This document shows, piece by piece, positions 1 to 8,566 of a DNA stretch of 48,804 nucleotides. Within the stretch, counting starts at the first letter, position 1. Each line of letters begins with the position of its first letter. The DNA is from an uncultured Bacteroidia bacterium. Lineage in GTDB: Bacteria; Bacteroidota; Bacteroidia; Bacteroidales; UBA932. The translations under genes and the position numbers were made by a program. The notes beneath the pieces were generated by a model. That model saw only the letters and a list, made by a program, of their open reading frames with translations. It was not told the DNA's origin and searched no databases. The stretch lies in assembly GCA_902779765.1 (NCBI GenBank), contig CACZCQ010000016.1, forward strand, positions 1 through 48,804, read 5' to 3'.

Positions 1-91
1 AGGCTTTCAGGAATGCCGTCCTCGAGGATGACCCTGACCAGTAGTTTTTACGAATCTGATTATCAAGAGATTAAGTTTAAACAATAATAGT
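1..91 (+). other. Window-edge stretch before the first gene
   Basis: This probably holds the last codons of a gene lying mostly outside the window. Two frames stay open from the edge: one closes with TAG at 42-44 after 13 codons, the other with TAA at 85-87. I cannot decide which is real. A weak promoter-like TAAGTTTA sits at 72-79, 12 bases before the first start codon, with no convincing -33 partner. Confidence 0.25.
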
Positions 92-232
92 ATGACAATT
101 ATGGAAAGAAAGAATGAAAAGGACCTCCGCGCCTACGTGCGCCCGGAGGCAGAGATCCTGGTTATTAAATTCGGGAATATCTGCGGAGGAATAGAAGAAG
201 GCTCCGGTACAGAAGGAGATGATGATTGGTAA
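92..232 (+). CDS. Short charged peptide, 46 aa, unknown function
   Basis: A short open frame runs from ATG at 92 to TAA at 230-232. It has no signal peptide and no membrane segment. The first half is basic and carries a Tyr-x-Arg-Pro-Glu motif (residues 14-18), followed by a hydrophobic ILVIKF stretch and a Gly/Glu/Asp-rich tail ending DDDW. From memory, Bacteroidales genomes often have such 40-60 residue genes with a Y-x-[RK]-P-E motif just before genes for secreted Ig-like or fimbrillin-like proteins. That matches this place, 17 bases before the lipoprotein start at 250. The role is unknown. It could be a leader peptide or a small accessory factor. Coding status rests on position, codon pattern and the motif. 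Confidence 0.6.
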   Translation: MTIMERKNEKDLRAYVRPEAEILVIKFGNICGGIEEGSGTEGDDDW

Positions 233-249
233 TAGTTAACAGAGATATC

Positions 250-1974
250 ATGAAAAAAGTATTAATCTATGCATCTTTTGCTCTTATAGCTGCACTATCT
301 TCATGCAGTATTAATGAGGAAGTGTTGCCGGAGGCGAAAGAACCGCATTTCCGAGGAATAATGGAAATGCCCGTAATGTCTTCTGATACCCGTGCCTATG
401 CGGATGATGCCTATCGTGTATATTGGAATAATGGCGACAGGGTCACTATTTTCTATGATAAGACTTATAACAGGCAGTATGAATTCACTGGTAGGACTGG
501 TACTACGGCAGGCGATTTTGAAAGAGTTGGGAGCGACCCCGCTCATTTCACTGAAGTGGACATTGAATCCGGTTTCAACTATGCTATCTATCCTTATCAC
601 AGGTACAATGCTTGTGATTATGATGGGACACTTACTGTAGCATTCCCTACCGAGAGGGCCTTTGATGAATCTGCTCGTGGTATCGGTGCAAGCATAGTCC
701 TTGTCGCTAGGGCTGAAGACGGAGATTTCATGTTCAAACATGCAGCCGGTTATGTTGGTTTCAAACTTTACGGAGAAGGAGTCAAGGTTTCAAGTGTTAC
801 TCTCAAGAGTAACAATAAGGAGCCTCTCGCCGGATATCCGTATGTTGTCTACACGGACGATGATACACCTTTCGTCACTTTTGATGAGAATTCGGATGGA
901 GTCAGCCAGACAACGCTTGTATGCGATCCTCCGGTCGAGCTTAATGCCTCATCATCCGACTACAAGATTTTCTGGTTTGCCATTCCTCCGACTATCTTTA
1001 CAAAGGGTTTCACGTTCACTGTGACTGATGTCAATGGCGGAACATTCTCAAAGGCCCGTAATACAAGCTATGTTGTCGAGAGGAAGGTTTTCAGGACCAT
1101 GTCCCCCATTGAGGTCGTTCCTGAAGGCGGCCCTGATACTCCTGAAGTCGTTCCGGTTACAGGTGTCCAGATTGGCTCTTCCACTCTGGCTCTCGAGCCC
1201 GGTGAGACAGCCAACCTGACAGCCACGGTCACTCCTTCGAATGCTACGGACAAGACCGTTACCTGGTCCAGCAGCAACACGGCAGTCGCTACTGTCAGCA
1301 GCACTGGAAAGGTAACCGCAGTTGCAGCCGGCGAGGCCGTGATTACCGTCACCACTACAGATGGTGGCAAGACTGCGACCTGCACTGTAACTGTTACCAA
1401 TCCTGCCGTTCCCGTACAGTCGGTTTCTTTGGACAAGACAACTCTTGACCTGAATGTCGGCGAGGATATAACCCTTGTTGCTACGGTACTGCCTTCGAAC
1501 GCTGACGACAAGACCGTTACCTGGTCCAGCAGCAACACGGCAGTCGCAACTGTCAGCAGCACTGGAAAGGTAACCGCTGTTGCAGCCGGCGAGGCCGTGA
1601 TCACTGTTACCACAACGGATGGCAACAAGACTGCTACTTGCACCGTGACTGTCACCAATCCTGCCGTTCCCGTACAGTCGGTGTCATTGGACAAGACCAC
1701 TCTTGACCTGAATGTCGGTGAGAATGCGACCCTTGTTGCTACGGTACTGCCTGAGAACGCTGACGACAAGACCGTCACCTGGACCAGCAGCAATACGGCT
1801 GTCGCCACGGTCGATGCCACAGGAAAGGTAACCGCAGTTGCAGCCGGTGAGGCCGTAATCACAGTTACCACTACTGATGGCGGCAAGACTGCTACTTGCT
1901 CCGTCAAGGTTAACGACAAGGAGGCTAACCATCCTGGCGATCCCATCGGGGAAGGAGAAGAAGAGCAATTTTAA
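250..1974 (+). CDS. Fimbrillin-like lipoprotein with three BIG2 domains
   Basis: The 574-residue product begins with a lipoprotein signal ending in a Leu-Ser-Ser-Cys lipobox, which selects ATG 250 over an upstream in-frame start at 226. Residues about 30-290 resemble the fimbrillin/Mfa-like domain of Bacteroidales surface adhesins. Residues 301 to about 558 are three bacterial Ig-like group 2 (BIG2) domains of exactly 86 residues each, with the usual TWSSSN-AVATV and GKVTAV-AG core. The tail is short and acidic. The protein is probably anchored in the outer membrane and exposed as a surface or pilus-associated adhesin. The gene sits six bases before another fimbrillin-like lipoprotein, so the two are probably co-transcribed. 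The repeats are unusually alike at DNA level. The ligand cannot be told from the sequence. Confidence 0.85.
   Translation: MKKVLIYASFALIAALSSCSINEEVLPEAKEPHFRGIMEMPVMSSDTRAYADDAYRVYWNNGDRVTIFYDKTYNRQYEFTGRTGTTAGDFERVGSDPAHFTEVDIESGFNYAIYPYHRYNACDYDGTLTVAFPTERAFDESARGIGASIVLVARAEDGDFMFKHAAGYVGFKLYGEGVKVSSVTLKSNNKEPLAGYPYVVYTDDDTPFVTFDENSDGVSQTTLVCDPPVELNASSSDYKIFWFAIPPTIFTKGFTFTVTDVNGGTFSKARNTSYVVERKVFRTMSPIEVVPEGGPDTPEVVPVTGVQIGSSTLALEPGETANLTATVTPSNATDKTVTWSSSNTAVATVSSTGKVTAVAAGEAVITVTTTDGGKTATCTVTVTNPAVPVQSVSLDKTTLDLNVGEDITLVATVLPSNADDKTVTWSSSNTAVATVSSTGKVTAVAAGEAVITVTTTDGNKTATCTVTVTNPAVPVQSVSLDKTTLDLNVGENATLVATVLPENADDKTVTWTSSNTAVATVDATGKVTAVAAGEAVITVTTTDGGKTATCSVKVNDKEANHPGDPIGEGEEEQF
1150..1923 (+). 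repeat. Three tandem 258-bp repeats encoding BIG2 domains
   Basis: The units start at 1150, 1408 and 1666, a constant 258-base (86-codon) spacing. Parts of the units are nearly identical in DNA, for example the segments around 1256-1345 and 1514-1603 and the starts of units 2 and 3. The first unit is the most divergent at its 5' end. Such homology could let the number of domains change by slippage or unequal recombination, and it is also a place where a short-read assembly can collapse. Confidence 0.85.
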
Positions 1975-1980
1975 TAATGA

Positions 1981-4900
1981 ATGAATATGAAAAATAGATT
2001 AGCATATCTCTTCCTGGGTATCTTCGGCTTGGTCGGACTGGCTTCCTGCGAGAGCCAGCTCGAGGATGTTCCGGGCGTCAAGACCAGGACTGTCTTCTTT
2101 TCCTCTGTCGAAAAGGATGCAGCGACCAGGACAGGTATTACAATAGAGAACAAGGTCGTTACGCCTGATTGGCGCAAGACCAAGGCTGCCAACGTCCACC
2201 TGTTCGAGACAGGCAATGATGGTGGAGTTTCCACCGGTGAGGACGTTGAGATCACTGTTGCTTCGGACAACCTTACCGCCAGTTTCAAGGCGGACTTCCC
2301 GGCTGAATGGACGATTATAGTCGATCCAACTGAACCTACCGAGGAGGAAACGAAGGGTGGCGGCACGAAAGCCGCGAGCAATGCCCCTTACACCTATTCT
2401 GCGGTAGTCGCCCAGAAATCAGGCGAATCTTTCATCGTCCCTTCAGTCCAGTATCCTGACGCTGAGACCCTGATCGACCCTGATGCTGATTTCCTTATCG
2501 GTTACAGCAAAAAGTCGTATGGCGATCCTCATGACTATACGGAAAATGTGGTCGATCTGTATTTCGACCGTCCGGTAGCTCTTTCCCGCATTACTGTTAC
2601 CAATTTTGAGGAAGGCGAGAAAGTCAAGTCCGTGACCATCAAGGCTCAGTCCGGCCTGACCGGTTCTGCTGCCTACAATGCCATAGACTTCGAAAATGCA
2701 AAGGTCACCTTTACTCCTGGAACCGAATCCGGAACGATCGAGCTTTCATACGGAAATGGAATTGACATCGAGGCTGACGGCACTTTCGAAGCATACTTCG
2801 TATCGCTTCCCGGCACCATCACCATCACGGAACTTGCGGTCGCGACTGACAAGTATAACTACGTGAAGACTATCGAAGGAGGCAAGGAGTTCACCTTTAC
2901 CACCACGTCTTTGAAGCCGATCAAGTTCGATCTCACCACTGCTACCAAGGAAGAGGCCACCCCGGACAACACGGTCTGGTACAAGGCTTCCGTACTTGAG
3001 GATGGCATCGACTATCTGATCGTTTCCGGTGGTCAGGCCCTGAAGAACAATGATGGCTCAACAGCTGGTGTGGCCGTTACGGACAATGCTGGCGTCATCA
3101 CCTTCGAGACCGAAGTCGATCCTGCACTTGTATGGACGGCAACCGCTCATCAGGAAACAACAGGAGATAATGGCCAGGGCGGTGTAGTGGCCGGTCATTT
3201 CACACTTACAAATAACGGCTACTATCTGCTGCGAGACTCTCAGGAGATCACACTCGGTGATGCGATACCTTCAGCTAAACCGAAGTATGCCGTATGGGAT
3301 TATGACGGAACTTATCTGAGGCATGAGAGTTCGGAGACCATGACCTTCTACTGCTACTACGATGGCGGCTGGGCAACTGGTTATACCCAGAATGGCGCCG
3401 CACCTGGAAGTAGCATCAAGACCGTCCAGATCTACACCAGCCGTACTCCCCAGACAATGACGTTCAGCGAGTCGACGGTCAACTACGATGTTGATGCCGG
3501 TGGAGACTTCGTAGAGCCTACACTTGAAGGTGCCAAGACCGCGGTCACGTATTCTTCAAGCAATGAGGCTGTCGCATCTGTCGATCCTTCGACGGGCGCA
3601 GTGACCATCAAGAAGGCCGGCACAGTAACGATTACTGCAACTGCCGCAGGAAACGCCGAGTATCAGGCCGGTACTGCAAGTTACACGATTGTTGCTACTT
3701 CCGGCGCTATCGACACATTCTACCTTGCTTCCGAAATCGTTGCCGGTGAGTCATATATGGTCGTTTCCGGTGGATATGCCGTAACGACTGACGGTTCTAC
3801 CCTCGGTACGGTTCCCGTTACCGTCAATGACGGTATCATCCAGATTTCCGCGTCTGAGGTCGCACTCTTCGAGGCCGCTGCACATATCGAGTACTACGAG
3901 GGCACCAGCCCTGCAGGTCACTACACGCTAGCCAATGGCGGCAAGTATTTGCAGCGTCATTCTGACCAGGCTACCCAGACTGGTGCGATCGGAGCTGAGA
4001 ACGGTAAGTATTATGTTTGGGAATATGATGGAGAGCATCTCTATCAGATAAGCAGGACCGGAAACAACGGAACATACTATTTCTACTACAGCAGTGGCTG
4101 GACGTTCGATTATCAGTCGGTCCGGAATGCCTATCTCTACACCACCACCAAGCAGCTTCAGCCGCAGCATCTTTCATTCAGCAGCGAGTCCGTCACCGCA
4201 GTTTTAGGCCAGCCCTTCACTGCACCGACACTCTCCGGAGTCAAGACCACTGTCAGCTATGCTTCCAGTGATGCAAGCGTTGCGACCGTTGCTTCAGACG
4301 GTGCTGTTACTATCGTAGGTATCGGTACCACTACTATAACTGCAACGGCTGCAGCCAGCGACGAGTACAATGCAGGCAGTGCAAGCTACACCCTGAAGGT
4401 CACCGACGGCAATGTCCCGACCTGGTACAAGGCTGATGAAATCGAGGCTGGTGAGACCTACCTGGTTGTTTCCCACGGTTATATACTCAAGAACGATGGC
4501 AGCACAGGTGGTGTCGCGATTGACTTGGGCGCTACTGGAGACAGCTTCGAATATGAGGCCGATGAGGCTGTTATATGGACAGCGACCGAAAGTTCAGGAA
4601 AGTTCCGTCTGAACAATGGCGGTAAGGTACTGAGGCTGAGCGGTTCTTCGTTCCAGATCGGCACTGCATCCGGTACTGAGAGTAATAATCAGTGCGTGTT
4701 GAATGATGAAGCGCTCCTTATGATTTCCAGTTACTATGTCTATTACAGTACGAGTCAGAGCAAATGGGCTGTCAGCAACTCTGCTTCAGATTCTCACACT
4801 GGTTATCTGTATGGGCTGAACCCCGGCCGTCAGCAGCAAGAACTCGTATTCAGCGAGACTTCTGTGAACTATGATATCGCGACTGGCGGATCATTCACCG

Positions 4901-5556
4901 CTCCGACGCTCTCAGGGGCACAGACTGACGTTACCTATACCTCCAGCAAGCCTGCTGTCGCCACTGTGGACGCCGCTACCGGTGCTGTTGAGATTGTCGG
5001 AACGGGTACAACCATCATCACGGCCAGTGCAGAGGGTACAAGCACTATCAAGCCTGCTACAGCCTCCTATACGATTCATGTGACGGACAGCAGCAGCCCT
5101 GTTACTGAAGATACGTATGTTAAAGTAACCTCTGCAAGCGATCTCGTTGCTGGATCCAAGTATATACTTGTATATGAGGATGGGCCCAAAGTGTTCAAAC
5201 CAACTCTTAACGGTTCCAACTTCACCACAACGGGTAATGCACTTGATGTGATTATCACTGATGGGACCATTGTCTCCGATGACTTTAAGGATTGCCAGCT
5301 GACGTTGGAAGACGGGTATTATTTCTATGTTGAGTCTGTGTCAAGGTATTTGTATCCGACTTATAATAACATGGGAGCAGAAGAAACTAAGAGTTCTTCA
5401 CATAGCTTCTCTATCAGTATTAGCAGTGGAACCTCGACGATTTCCCGTACAAGTAATAATACCACGTATAATCTCCGTTATTCCACCTCTAGCAGTTACT
5501 TCCAGAGTTCTACAAGTTCTGCAAATGTGGCCCTCTACAAGTTAGAGGACAACTGA
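1981..5556 (+). CDS. Large modular surface lipoprotein with alternating repeats
   Basis: The 1191-residue product has a lipoprotein signal ending Leu-Ala-Ser-Cys (ATG 1981; the Met at 1987 is equally possible). Residues about 30-325 are fimbrillin-like. After that two modules alternate. Module A, beginning near residues 333, 580, 815 and 1046, carries a [WF]Y-x-A pattern followed by LIVSGG- or LVVSHG-type strands and Gly/Tyr/Trp-rich beta structure. An Ig-like BIG2-type module begins near residues 490, 728 and 953. The order is A-Ig-A-Ig-A-Ig-A. It is a likely outer-surface adhesin or carbohydrate-binding scaffold; the ligand is unknown. The stop TGA at 5554-5556 is followed in the same frame by an acidic Pro-Glu-Pro linker and a propeller-like domain, so the protein may once have been longer (see the next entry). 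Confidence 0.8.
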   Translation: MNMKNRLAYLFLGIFGLVGLASCESQLEDVPGVKTRTVFFSSVEKDAATRTGITIENKVVTPDWRKTKAANVHLFETGNDGGVSTGEDVEITVASDNLTASFKADFPAEWTIIVDPTEPTEEETKGGGTKAASNAPYTYSAVVAQKSGESFIVPSVQYPDAETLIDPDADFLIGYSKKSYGDPHDYTENVVDLYFDRPVALSRITVTNFEEGEKVKSVTIKAQSGLTGSAAYNAIDFENAKVTFTPGTESGTIELSYGNGIDIEADGTFEAYFVSLPGTITITELAVATDKYNYVKTIEGGKEFTFTTTSLKPIKFDLTTATKEEATPDNTVWYKASVLEDGIDYLIVSGGQALKNNDGSTAGVAVTDNAGVITFETEVDPALVWTATAHQETTGDNGQGGVVAGHFTLTNNGYYLLRDSQEITLGDAIPSAKPKYAVWDYDGTYLRHESSETMTFYCYYDGGWATGYTQNGAAPGSSIKTVQIYTSRTPQTMTFSESTVNYDVDAGGDFVEPTLEGAKTAVTYSSSNEAVASVDPSTGAVTIKKAGTVTITATAAGNAEYQAGTASYTIVATSGAIDTFYLASEIVAGESYMVVSGGYAVTTDGSTLGTVPVTVNDGIIQISASEVALFEAAAHIEYYEGTSPAGHYTLANGGKYLQRHSDQATQTGAIGAENGKYYVWEYDGEHLYQISRTGNNGTYYFYYSSGWTFDYQSVRNAYLYTTTKQLQPQHLSFSSESVTAVLGQPFTAPTLSGVKTTVSYASSDASVATVASDGAVTIVGIGTTTITATAAASDEYNAGSASYTLKVTDGNVPTWYKADEIEAGETYLVVSHGYILKNDGSTGGVAIDLGATGDSFEYEADEAVIWTATESSGKFRLNNGGKVLRLSGSSFQIGTASGTESNNQCVLNDEALLMISSYYVYYSTSQSKWAVSNSASDSHTGYLYGLNPGRQQQELVFSETSVNYDIATGGSFTAPTLSGAQTDVTYTSSKPAVATVDAATGAVEIVGTGTTIITASAEGTSTIKPATASYTIHVTDSSSPVTEDTYVKVTSASDLVAGSKYILVYEDGPKVFKPTLNGSNFTTTGNALDVIITDGTIVSDDFKDCQLTLEDGYYFYVESVSRYLYPTYNNMGAEETKSSSHSFSISISSGTSTISRTSNNTTYNLRYSTSSSYFQSSTSSANVALYKLEDN

Positions 5557-6238
5557 AGTGATCCTGAACCGGGTGACCTGCCGGTGATGGGTTCATATAC
5601 GAGCATCTCCACTACCGGCATACAGGGATTCTCCGGCATTTGCCTCGCCCCCGACGGAAGCGGCTTCATCGCCGCTTCCGACAGAGGGGGAGTCTACAAG
5701 GTCAGTTTCTCCGGTGAGGCTACGTCTCTCTATGTGCACCCTGGATCCTGCGACTGGCGATGTCTACTTCGTTGTCGAACGTGAGAAACAGGAGGTACGT
5801 CGTGTGAGAGCCCCGGAGTATAGCGAATCTGAAGTGCTCGCGGTCATTACCGAGGTCAGTTCAAGCAGCAACAGCGGTTTGGAGGCTATCACCTGGATGG
5901 GCGATGGAACTCTGATGGTCGGTAACCAGGCCAGTCCCCGCTTGCTCCTCCGCATTTCCGCAACGGACGGTTCCATTATCAGCCGTAAGGAAATCACTGG
6001 AGACATCACGGACATTTCCGACCTGTGTTACGACGCTGAGAGGAACGCACTCTGGATTGCAGACAGCGAGACAAGGACCATCAATCTCTGCGACTTGCAA
6101 GGCAACGTTCAGAAGAGCTATTCCGTTTCGTTCATCGACAATGGCGAAGGCTTGTGTATCGACCGTGAACGGCAGTGCATCTGGGTAAGCGACGACACTA
6201 CGTCCCAGATATACAAGATCAACTTCTCCAACTTGTAA
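5557..6238 (+). pseudogene. Broken SdiA-regulated beta-propeller domain
   Basis: Two frames together encode one SdiA-regulated-like domain. The first part, about 5557-5740, is in frame with the preceding lipoprotein and reads through a Gly-rich GICLAPDGSGF-type blade. The second part, from about 5736 to TAA 6236-6238, is shifted by one frame and begins LDPATGDVYF, with later blades carrying GLEAITW and GEGLCIDRE. Compared with my memory of the family, the D-x-EG stretch between the halves is missing, which suggests a deletion not divisible by three. There is no signal peptide, and the only internal ATGs have no export signal. Either the domain was the C-terminus of the upstream lipoprotein and was cut off by a nonsense change (GGA to TGA would be enough) plus the frameshift, or it is a separate dead gene. 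Assembly error is possible. Confidence 0.7.
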
Positions 6239-6253
6239 CTTTCATCAAGTTCT

Positions 6254-6286
6254 TTTAAGGGCGGCCCCATAGGGTCGCCCTTTTGA
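6254..6286 (+). terminator. Rho-independent terminator
   Basis: A GC-rich hairpin with arms AAGGGCG (6257-6263) and CGCCCTT (6276-6282) ends in a short T run, 18 bases after the stop at 6238. It closes the surface-lipoprotein region. Confidence 0.8.
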
Positions 6287-6292
6287 TTTCAC

Positions 6293-6371
6293 GGCCGGGG
6301 AAACCGCACGATTCCCGGCTGAGGAGTGTTAAAATACACTCCGAGGGCGGAAATAGGCCATATTCCCGGCC
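6293..6371. other. Cluster of inverted repeats between genes
   Basis: Several hairpins lie side by side. GCCGGGGAA (6294-6302) can pair with TTCCCGGC (6312-6319), with one bulged base. GGAGTGT (6323-6329) pairs exactly with ACACTCC (6336-6342). A second copy of ATTCCCGGC at about 6362-6370 could pair with the first arm instead. No T run follows. Function is unknown. Confidence 0.4.
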
Positions 6372-6399
6372 TTGGAGTATAGGGTCCACAGAGATTATG

Positions 6400-6407
6400 T
6401 ATATTTG
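6400..6407 (+). promoter_or_regulatory. TATATTTG -7 box for the gene at 6435
   Basis: The octamer matches the Bacteroidota -7 consensus TAnnTTTG and lies 27 bases before ATG 6435. A TTGG about 24 bases upstream is a poor -33 candidate because the usual spacing is about 19-21. Confidence 0.5.
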
Positions 6408-6434
6408 TAATAGAATAGATTATCATTTCTAATA

Positions 6435-7010
6435 ATGAAAAAACTGGCAGTAACGCTCATCTTCATATTCATATCCCTTGGAGCATGGGCACAGTATGCA
6501 GGAAACGGCACGATCCGCAGGGCAGGAACCCATATTGAAATGGAGGGGGAACATCTTTCTCCCGATGCACAGGCGGCATTGCTGGCCAATATCGGCGGTA
6601 AGGATTATAACGCCGCATGGGAACACGCCAGGAAGGGCAGGAGAACCGGAACCGGTCTTGCGATCGGCGGTGGTGCGACATTCCTGGTCGGAGGTGCGGT
6701 CGGTATGTTGGGACTGACTACCAGTGTACTCGGGGCAGCAGTCGGCGGCACCGTTGGAAGTATCGGAGGCCAGGAAGGTGCACAGAATGGTGCCGAAGAA
6801 GGCGCCAAAGCGGGCAGCCCGATGATTACGGCTGGGTTGATAGCCGCAGGGCTAGGTTTGGTGGCCACAGGTATCGGTATTCCGATGATCGTGTCGAATA
6901 CCAGGATGATGAACGGCATTGTCAATACCTATAACAATGGAAACCGTCCGTCAGCCCGGGTGAGCTTCGGAGCAACTGATAACGGAATCGGATTGGCCCT
7001 GAGGTTCTAG
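6435..7010 (+). CDS. Secreted or membrane glycine-zipper protein, unknown
   Basis: The 191-residue product has a clear signal peptide ending Ala-Trp-Ala-Gln (residues 17-20). After a short polar region come two very Gly/Ala-rich hydrophobic stretches, about residues 73-110 and 126-152, with repeated small residues at i and i+4 spacing as in glycine-zipper membrane proteins. Between them is a polar GGQEGAQNGAEEGAKAG segment. The C-terminus ends in Phe after alternating hydrophobic residues, as many outer-membrane beta proteins do, but the protein is too short for me to call a barrel. It stands alone, with its own promoter-like box upstream and a convergent gene downstream that overlaps by four bases. 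I do not recognise a named family. Confidence 0.75.
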   Translation: MKKLAVTLIFIFISLGAWAQYAGNGTIRRAGTHIEMEGEHLSPDAQAALLANIGGKDYNAAWEHARKGRRTGTGLAIGGGATFLVGGAVGMLGLTTSVLGAAVGGTVGSIGGQEGAQNGAEEGAKAGSPMITAGLIAAGLGLVATGIGIPMIVSNTRMMNGIVNTYNNGNRPSARVSFGATDNGIGLALRF

Positions 7011-8491
7011 GCTGTCTTTTCCCTGTCCTTCAGCTTGCGGACAGGGTCACAGGTCAGGCCGATACCAAGCTTGTTGAATGTCTTGCGGTCGACCTCGCTC
7101 AGCATCACCGTTGAGTGGACCTGAGCTCCTGCCAGGTTCGGCAACTGGTCGAGGGCCATCTTGCAGTTCTCGTCGATAAGGCTCATCATTGAAATGGCAA
7201 CCAGAACCTCGTCTGTATGCAGGCGGGGGTTGCGACCGTGCAGATAGGTGACCTTGGTCTTCTGGATAGGCTCGATCATCGTCTGGGGGATGAGCTTCAC
7301 GTTGTGGGCTATTCCGGCCAGGTGCTTCAAGGCGTTAAGCAGCAGGGCGGCGCTTGGACCGAGCAGGGAACTGGTTTCGGCGGTAAGGATAGTACCGTCA
7401 TTGAGTTCTATGGCAGCGGTAGCCCCGCTGGAGACCTCGAGCCTTTCCTTCGCGGAAACGGTGCTCTTCCTGTATGCAGTCGAGATCTTGGCCTTCTTCA
7501 TTAGGAGGGCGAGTTTATTAACCTCAGCCTCGGTGGCCTTGCCGTCTGCGAAATTGCACAAGGCGGTATAGTAACGCCTGATTATCTCCTGGAGCGATGC
7601 TTCACGGCAGACTTCGTCGTCGCAGATGCAGAAACCTACCATATTCACGCCCATATCTGTCGGGGACTTGTAGGGAGTGGAACCATAGATGTCGTCGAAC
7701 AGGGCGTTCATCACCGGGAATATCTCGACGTCGCGGTTGTAGTTGACTGCGGTTTCCCCATATGCGTCCAGATGGAACGGGTCGATCATGTTGACATCCT
7801 CAAGGTCGGCGGTTGCCGCTTCGTATGCGAGGTTGACGGGGTGGGTGAGAGGCAGGTTCCAGATGGGGAAGGTCTCGAACTTGGCGTATCCTGCCTTAAT
7901 GCCCCTTTTGTTCTCCTGATAGAGCTGGCTGAGGCAGACGGCCATCTTACCGCTTCCGGGGCCCGGGGCGGTCACCACGACAAGCGGCTTTGTGGTCTCG
8001 ACGTAGTCGTTCTTTCCGAATCCCTCATCTGAATCGATAAGGGCGACGTTGTGGGGATAGCCTTCGATAGTGTGGTGGTAGTATACCCTTATCCCCATCT
8101 TTTCAAGACGCTTCCGGTATGCCTCGGCACTGGCCTGCCCGTTGAAATGGGTGATTACCACGCTGTTGACACTTAGCCCCCTGTCCATGAACTCGTCCCT
8201 CAGGCGGAGTACGTCCATATCGTAGGTTATTCCGAGGTCGCTGCGTACCTTGTTCTTCTCGATGTCGACTGCGCTTATGACGATGATGATTTCGGCATCA
8301 TCCTTCATCTGCATGAGCATCTTCAGTTTGCTGTCGGGTTCGAAACCGGGGAGTACCCGGCTGGCATGGTAGTCATCGAAGAGCTTGCCCCCGAATTCCA
8401 TGTAAAGTTTGTCGCCGAAGGTGGCGATACGCTGCTTGATGTGCTCAGATTGGATCTTGAGATATTTGTCGTTGTCGAACCCGTATTTCAT
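7007..8491 (-). CDS. UPF0371 / DUF1846 family protein
   Basis: The 494-residue cytoplasmic protein starts MKYGFDNDKY. I chose ATG 8491 because the upstream extension would run deep into the divergent hexosaminidase gene and a promoter lies just ahead. Its length and sequence fit the DUF1846 (UPF0371) family, whose biochemical role is not established. A Walker-A-like APGPGSGK lies at residues 175-182, so nucleotide binding is plausible. The pattern FNGQASAEAYRKRLE and the conserved region around LPLTHPVN are family-like. The gene is transcribed alone and divergently from the GH20 gene. Its stop overlaps that of the convergent gene by four bases. There is no sign of damage. Confidence 0.85.
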   Translation of the reverse strand: MKYGFDNDKYLKIQSEHIKQRIATFGDKLYMEFGGKLFDDYHASRVLPGFEPDSKLKMLMQMKDDAEIIIVISAVDIEKNKVRSDLGITYDMDVLRLRDEFMDRGLSVNSVVITHFNGQASAEAYRKRLEKMGIRVYYHHTIEGYPHNVALIDSDEGFGKNDYVETTKPLVVVTAPGPGSGKMAVCLSQLYQENKRGIKAGYAKFETFPIWNLPLTHPVNLAYEAATADLEDVNMIDPFHLDAYGETAVNYNRDVEIFPVMNALFDDIYGSTPYKSPTDMGVNMVGFCICDDEVCREASLQEIIRRYYTALCNFADGKATEAEVNKLALLMKKAKISTAYRKSTVSAKERLEVSSGATAAIELNDGTILTAETSSLLGPSAALLLNALKHLAGIAHNVKLIPQTMIEPIQKTKVTYLHGRNPRLHTDEVLVAISMMSLIDENCKMALDQLPNLAGAQVHSTVMLSEVDRKTFNKLGIGLTCDPVRKLKDREKTA

Positions 8492-8517
8492 AAGAGAACT
8501 GATTTGAATACGGGTTA

Positions 8518-8548
8518 CAAATCTAATGAATTCGATTGAATTCTGAAA
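8518..8548 (-). promoter_or_regulatory. Bacteroidota-type promoter for UPF0371
   Basis: Read on the minus strand, TTTC (8548-8545) is followed after 19 bases by TAGATTTG (8525-8518), an exact TAnnTTTG -7 box. The start codon at 8491 lies 26 bases downstream. Confidence 0.65.
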
Positions 8549-8566
8549 TTTTTTTATCTTTACGAT

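Noticed and set aside
1068-1946. Long minus-strand open frame of 292 codons across the Ig-like repeats
   Set aside because: It is the reverse of low-complexity Thr/Val-rich repeats, has biased composition, no start context and no family match, and lies wholly inside a supported plus-strand gene.
5735-5745. Programmed frameshift or stop-codon readthrough joining the lipoprotein to the propeller domain
   Set aside because: No slippery heptamer or pseudoknot is visible, TGA ends other genes here, and part of the domain is missing. Decay or assembly error is simpler.
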